From NCBI RefSeq assembly GCF_020404745.1, contig NZ_JAIZAP010000018.1, forward strand, positions 1 to 64,000: DNA of 64,000 bases, written 5' to 3'. Shown here piece after piece: positions 59,572 to 64,000 of this stretch. Position numbers and translations under genes: made by a program. The notes beneath the pieces are model-generated. The model made no database searches. It was given only the letters and a program-made list of their open reading frames with translations, and was not told where the DNA came from. The DNA is from Aquibacillus saliphilus. Lineage in GTDB: Bacteria > Bacillota > Bacilli > Bacillales > Amphibacillaceae. Position 1 is the first letter of the stretch, and the number at the start of each line of letters is the position of its first letter.

Positions 59572-60600
59572 ATGGGAAAACTGCGAGTAGCAGTAATTGG
59601 TTGCGGTAGTATTGCAAAAAACCGTCACTTATTGGAATATCACAACAATCAGACAGTAGATATTGTCGCCGTCTGCGATATTGTTGAAGAAAGAGTGCAA
59701 GAAGCAGCAAAAAAATATGATGCAAGGGCTTATATCGATTATCAACAACTATTAAAAGAAGAACAAGTAGATGCAGTTAGTGTTTGTCTTCCTAACAACC
59801 TCCATGCGCCAGTTAGTATTGCAGCGTTAATTGGAGGCAGTCATGTTCTTTGTGAAAAACCAATGGCGACATCTAGAGAAGAAGCTGAAAACATGATTGA
59901 CACTGCCAAGGCTAACAATAAAAAACTAATGATAGCCCATAATCAACGTTTTGTTCCTTCTCATGTTAAGGCGAAACAATTAATCGAAAATGGTGAAATA
60001 GGAAAAATCTATAGCTTCCGTACAACGTTTGGTCATGGTGGACCAGAAGGTTGGAGTGCTGATGGAGCTGATAGCTGGTTCTTTAAGAAGGATCAAGCAT
60101 TTATAGGGGCGATGGGTGACTTAGGTGTTCATAAGGCCGATTTACTACGCCATTTATTAGGTGAAGAGTTTACTGAAGTAGTAGGGTTTATTGAAACAAA
60201 TGCGAAAGAGAAAACTGATGTCGATGATAATGCTGTTTGTGTGTTAAAAACTGGAAGTGGTACGATTGGTACATTAACTGCTAGTTGGGCATATAACGCG
60301 AAAGAAGATAATTCTACGATTATTTATGGAGAAAAAGCGACGCTTCGATTAGAAGATGATCCAGACCACTCGTTAATTGCGCAATACACAAATGGTGAAG
60401 TAGTGAAATATCAATTAGGAAAAATTCAATCAAATGATGAAGACGGCCAAACGAATACTCAAGTAATTGATAACTTTGTAAGCTGCATTTTAAACGATAA
60501 GGAACCATTAATTACTGGAGAAGAGGGCAAGAAATCTCTAGAAGTAATTTTAGCAGCAATTGAATCAAGTGAATCAAAACAAATTACAAAGGTGCTATAA
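59572..60600 (+). CDS. Gfo/Idh/MocA family oxidoreductase (first)
   Basis: NAD(P)-dependent sugar dehydrogenase, 342 aa. Rossmann motif VAVIGCGSIAKNRHL, CEKPMATSREEAENMID (Lys of the EKP motif), and the C-terminal substrate domain with GAMGDLGVHKADLLRHLLG (catalytic Asp/His region GDLGVH). GAGGGAGAGG precedes ATG 59572; the frame from 59554 overlaps it. It is 35 bp after thuA and overlaps the next gene by one base. Probably oxidises a sugar hydroxyl, as in ThuB-type 3-keto formation. Confidence 0.92.
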   Translation: MGKLRVAVIGCGSIAKNRHLLEYHNNQTVDIVAVCDIVEERVQEAAKKYDARAYIDYQQLLKEEQVDAVSVCLPNNLHAPVSIAALIGGSHVLCEKPMATSREEAENMIDTAKANNKKLMIAHNQRFVPSHVKAKQLIENGEIGKIYSFRTTFGHGGPEGWSADGADSWFFKKDQAFIGAMGDLGVHKADLLRHLLGEEFTEVVGFIETNAKEKTDVDDNAVCVLKTGSGTIGTLTASWAYNAKEDNSTIIYGEKATLRLEDDPDHSLIAQYTNGEVVKYQLGKIQSNDEDGQTNTQVIDNFVSCILNDKEPLITGEEGKKSLEVILAAIESSESKQITKVL

Positions 60601-61643
60601 TGAGCGAACTTAAAATGGGAATTATTGGAGTCGGAGGAATAGCTCAAAAAAGACATATACCTGTCTTTTTTGAGCTGAAAGAGCGTGTGACTTTAGTTGC
60701 TGTAAGTGATGTCAATCAAAGCAGAGCAATAGAGGTTGCAGAAAATAACAACATTCCACATGTGTTCACAGATTACAAAGATATGTTTAAAGAAGTTGAC
60801 GCTGTAACTATTTGCACGCCAAATAAGTTTCATGCTGAAATTGCAATAGCTGCATTTGAGGCTGGTGTTCATGTTTTATGCGAGAAGCCGATGGCAATCT
60901 CGGTTGAAGAATGTGAGGCGATGCTGGCAGCTTCAAAGAGAGCAAATAAAGTGTTAGCGATTGCCTATCACTATCGTCATATGAAACAACCGAAAGCAGC
61001 AAAGCAAGCGATATTGGAAGGCGAGGTAGGCGTTCCGTTAGTAACACGGGTGCAAGGACTAAGACGTCGTAAGGTGCCTGGTTGGGGAGTTTTTACTAAC
61101 AAAGAGTTACAAGGTGGAGGTAGCTTAATAGACTACGGTTGCCATCTTCTAGACTTGTCGCTGTGGTTACTTGGTAATCCTGAGCCTAGTGAGGTCGTAG
61201 GGAGAACGTATAATCGCTTGAGCAAAGTTCCTAACCAGGTGAACGAATGGGGATCATTTAATCACAAAACATTCGATGTTGATGACCATGTAACAAGCTA
61301 TATTACTTTTGCTGACGGAGGCTCTTTATTGTTCGAATGCTCTTGGGCAGCGAATATTAAAGAAGATAAAGAACATGTAAGCATTTCTGGGGTAGACGGA
61401 GGAATCAATGTATTTCCATTAGAACTTTACCAAGCTAAAAACGGAATGTTAGCTACTACGGAGGCGCAATCGATTATTGGTGAGGATAACCCTGGAATAC
61501 CACAAGCGAATAACTTTATTGATGCTTGTCTTGGTGAAGCTGAATTGGTTGTACAACCAGAAGAGGCGTTAAAGATTACTAAAATTATTGAGGCAATTTA
61601 CCAAAGTAGTCAGTCTGGACGAAAAATCGAATTTAAACAATAG
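60600..61643 (+). CDS. Gfo/Idh/MocA family oxidoreductase (second)
   Basis: 347 aa dehydrogenase of the same family but not a recent duplicate: MGIIGVGGIAQKRHIP, CEKPMAISVEECEAML, then GGGSLIDYGCHLLDLSLWLLG as the catalytic Asp/His region. ATG shares one base with the previous stop (TAATG), so translation is coupled. With two different dehydrogenases side by side, an oxidation and a later reduction of the same sugar ring (epimer formation) is plausible. Confidence 0.92.
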   Translation: MSELKMGIIGVGGIAQKRHIPVFFELKERVTLVAVSDVNQSRAIEVAENNNIPHVFTDYKDMFKEVDAVTICTPNKFHAEIAIAAFEAGVHVLCEKPMAISVEECEAMLAASKRANKVLAIAYHYRHMKQPKAAKQAILEGEVGVPLVTRVQGLRRRKVPGWGVFTNKELQGGGSLIDYGCHLLDLSLWLLGNPEPSEVVGRTYNRLSKVPNQVNEWGSFNHKTFDVDDHVTSYITFADGGSLLFECSWAANIKEDKEHVSISGVDGGINVFPLELYQAKNGMLATTEAQSIIGEDNPGIPQANNFIDACLGEAELVVQPEEALKITKIIEAIYQSSQSGRKIEFKQ

Positions 61644-61658
61644 GATGGAGGAGACCCG

Positions 61659-62627
61659 TTGAAACTAGGTGTTTTTACTGTTTTATTTTCAGAAAAATCA
61701 TTTGAAGAAATGCTTGATCATGTCAAAGATTCCGGGTTACATGCAGTGGAAATTGGTACTGGTGGATATCCTGGAAATGCGCATTGTGATTTAGATATTC
61801 TGTTAGAAAGTGAAGAAAAACGTCAAGAATATTTACAAAAAATAACATCACGGGGCTTAACGATTAGTGCATTTAGCTGTCATGGAAATCCAATTTCTCC
61901 TGATAAGAAGTTTGCTGAGGAATCTCATAGTACATTCGTTAAAACAGTGAAACTAGCATCGTTAATGAATGTACCGGTAGTTAATACTTTTTCTGGAACT
62001 CCTGGAGATAGTGAGAATGCTAAATACCCGAATTGGCCAGTAACGCCATGGCCAAATGAATATGGTGATGTCTTAAAATGGCAATGGGAAGAAAAGTTGA
62101 TTCCTTATTGGAAAGAACAAGGGCAATTAGCTGCAGACCATAATGTGAAAATTGGACTTGAACTTCATGCAGGTTTTCTAGTCCATACCCCGTACACAAT
62201 GTTAAAATTAAGAGAATCCACCAATGACGCAATTGGTGCAAACTTAGATCCGAGCCACTTGTGGTGGCAGGGGATTGATCCAGTGGCTGCAATAAAAATA
62301 CTTGGTAAAGAAAATGCGATTCATCATTTTCATGCTAAAGATACTTACATCGATCAAGAAAATGTCAACATGTATGGTTTAACTGACATGCAACCTTATT
62401 CTGATGTTCAAACAAGAGCCTGGAGTTTCCGTTCTGTAGGATATGGACATAGTATTAAAGAATGGTCAAACATTGTGAGCGCACTAAGAACTTACGGATA
62501 TGATTATGTTATTAGTATTGAACATGAAGATCCTATCATGTCAATCGACGAAGGATTTAGCAAAGCTGTTAAAAATTTAAAAGACGTTAATATACTAGAA
62601 ACCCCAACAGATATGTGGTGGGCTTGA
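61659..62627 (+). CDS. Sugar phosphate isomerase/epimerase-like TIM-barrel protein
   Basis: 322 aa AP-endonuclease-2-type barrel (xylose-isomerase-like). Metal-ligand regions: GLELHAG (Glu), ANLDPSHLWWQG (Asp/His), IHHFHAKDT (His) and ISIEHEDP (Glu). TTG start at 61659 preceded by GGAGGAG. Homologues act as epimerases or keto-sugar lyases/isomerases beside Gfo/Idh/MocA enzymes, e.g. the E. coli YcjR-YcjS pair. Closely linked to the dehydrogenases (15-bp gap). Confidence 0.9.
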   Translation: MKLGVFTVLFSEKSFEEMLDHVKDSGLHAVEIGTGGYPGNAHCDLDILLESEEKRQEYLQKITSRGLTISAFSCHGNPISPDKKFAEESHSTFVKTVKLASLMNVPVVNTFSGTPGDSENAKYPNWPVTPWPNEYGDVLKWQWEEKLIPYWKEQGQLAADHNVKIGLELHAGFLVHTPYTMLKLRESTNDAIGANLDPSHLWWQGIDPVAAIKILGKENAIHHFHAKDTYIDQENVNMYGLTDMQPYSDVQTRAWSFRSVGYGHSIKEWSNIVSALRTYGYDYVISIEHEDPIMSIDEGFSKAVKNLKDVNILETPTDMWWA

Positions 62628-62643
62628 ATTAGTAGTTTACAGC

Positions 62644-62704
62644 TTCCCCTCTTTAAGTAGCTTACTTCAAAGTGAGTGTGCAAGGTTACTTGAAGGGGGG
62701 ATTC
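62644..62704 (+). other. Hairpin between the epimerase and yesL genes
   Basis: CTTCCCCTCTTTAAGTAGC can pair with GTTACTTGAAGGGGGGA, with a small inner CTTAC/GTGAG stem. No T-run; could attenuate or protect the upstream mRNA. Confidence 0.45.
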
Positions 62705-62785
62705 CTACATAATTAGAAGATTAAATCTAAGGTTGTACTTGAACTGGATAGGTGTATTATTATGTTTAAGCGTTAAGGAGTAGTG

Positions 62786-63460
62786 ATGAATGGTATGATG
62801 GGTGGTTTTTATAAAGTAAGTGAGTGGATTATGAGGTTTTCAGTAGTTAATTTGCTTTGGATACTCTTTAATCTACCTATCGTTTTTATAGTATCCAGTA
62901 TGTTTTTTGCAGAGGAGTCGGGAGAAAAAATTATTTTATCAATCCCTCTCCTTTTGTTAGCGCCACTTTTATTTTTTCCATCGACATCAGCATTGTTTGC
63001 TTCTGTTAGAGATTGGCTGCTAAAAAAAGAGGGAAAGTCACTCGTTAAAACCTTTTGGAATTATTATAGGGAAAATTACAAAAAAAGTTTACTTGGTGGA
63101 TTATTCTTGACCAGCATGTGGGTTATTTGGGTGGTGGATTACTATTACCTGAAAGAAATTAGTGTCATTTTTATGTTCACATTTATTCTGTTAGGTGTTG
63201 TTCTATATGTTTACTCAATTAATTTCTTTTCTGTACTTGTTCACTATGATATAAAACTGCGAAAAGTATTAAAAAATACATTTTTAATTACCATTGGTAG
63301 TCCTACTTTGTTTTTTGCAGTTTTCATTAGTAGTGGAATGATTTTATATATTAGTCTAAAGGGGCCTTTGTTTTTAATAGCCTTTTTCTCAGGGTCACTG
63401 ATTGTTTTTCTATCTTATTCGGCTTTTCACAGACTATATCTAAAGTTAACCAGTAGTTAG
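62786..63460 (+). CDS. YesL family (DUF624) membrane protein
   Basis: 224 aa with five hydrophobic segments; the opening FYKVSEWIMRFSVVNLLWILFNLPIV and SALFASVRDWLLKKEGKSLVKTFWNYYRENYKKS are DUF624 marks. YesL-type genes usually neighbour ABC oligosaccharide-uptake systems, and B. subtilis YesL lies with the rhamnogalacturonan genes, but the function is unknown. AAGGAG is 5 nt before ATG 62786 (GTG 62783 also possible). Confidence 0.88.
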   Translation: MNGMMGGFYKVSEWIMRFSVVNLLWILFNLPIVFIVSSMFFAEESGEKIILSIPLLLLAPLLFFPSTSALFASVRDWLLKKEGKSLVKTFWNYYRENYKKSLLGGLFLTSMWVIWVVDYYYLKEISVIFMFTFILLGVVLYVYSINFFSVLVHYDIKLRKVLKNTFLITIGSPTLFFAVFISSGMILYISLKGPLFLIAFFSGSLIVFLSYSAFHRLYLKLTSS

Positions 63461-63505
63461 ATATGAAAATATGATTAATTATAAAGTAAGATAAATTTAA
63501 TGTAA

Positions 63506-64000
<495 letters not shown>

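Overview
The window is low-GC Firmicutes DNA, most probably a spore-forming member of the Bacillaceae and perhaps a halotolerant, Gracilibacillus/Virgibacillus-like genus (the genus is a guess). Support: an rRNA operon trailed by a long tRNA array as in Bacillus, strong AGGAGG ribosome binding sites, a YjcZ-type sporulation micro-protein, phosphosulfolactate genes (sulfolactate is a spore solute in B. subtilis), YkuD, MhqD, KtrC, YwbE and a Bacillus-type tre operon, and copies of an intergenic repeat I associate with Bacillaceae.

Layout. 1-3.0 kb: 3' end of 23S rRNA, 5S rRNA and 24 tRNA genes ending at a strong terminator. 3.1-8.1 kb: peptidase S66, a glyoxalase-fold protein, two cell-wall enzymes (PGRP-type amidase and YkuD), a DUF421 membrane protein and a methyltransferase. 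8.2-14.0 kb: sulfate assimilation operon cysH-cysP-sat-cysC (minus strand), divergent from comB-comA for phosphosulfolactate, plus a VOC protein. 14.2-18.8 kb: DUF4064 protein, a three-PAS diguanylate cyclase, two membrane proteins and a methyltransferase.

19.5-27.4 kb: an arabinan-type sugar region with two closely related solute-binding lipoproteins in tandem (no permeases beside them) that share an unusual long leader, a short-chain dehydrogenase and two different GH51 arabinofuranosidases. 27.4-43.4 kb: mixed housekeeping genes, a decayed gene, a zinc-ribbon/acidic membrane protein pair, two tandem c-di-GMP-I (GEMM) riboswitches in front of a 54-residue protein, a YjcZ gene, two HAD phosphatase paralogues, KtrC, a ROK kinase, a cysteine desulfurase, a Rex/Fnr-type operator upstream of an HMA-like protein, MhqD and a TauE transporter.

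43.8-48.4 kb: the trehalose operon (EIIBC, phosphotrehalase, TreR, EIIA) with two TreR operators, one inside a near-consensus promoter. 48.7-54 kb: cold-shock protein, C45 peptidase, YwbE, LLM oxidoreductase and RlmN. 54.4-64 kb: a complete ABC sugar-uptake and catabolism locus (binding protein, two permeases, LacI regulator, ThuA, two Gfo/Idh/MocA dehydrogenases, TIM-barrel epimerase, YesL, and a GH13 glucosidase cut by the window edge) with several LacI-type operators. It has the gene content expected of a keto-sugar route for a di- or oligosaccharide.

The points most worth a second look are the tandem c-di-GMP riboswitch unit with its small protein, the shared leader of the duplicated binding proteins (a distal perfect Shine-Dalgarno about 70 nt before each start), the ThuA/oxidoreductase/epimerase locus with a possible TreR site in front of it, and the 18-bp perfect Rex/Fnr-type palindrome overlapping a promoter. 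No CRISPR array, prophage or insertion sequence was seen. Searches and structure predictions could not be run, so family calls rest on motifs read by eye.
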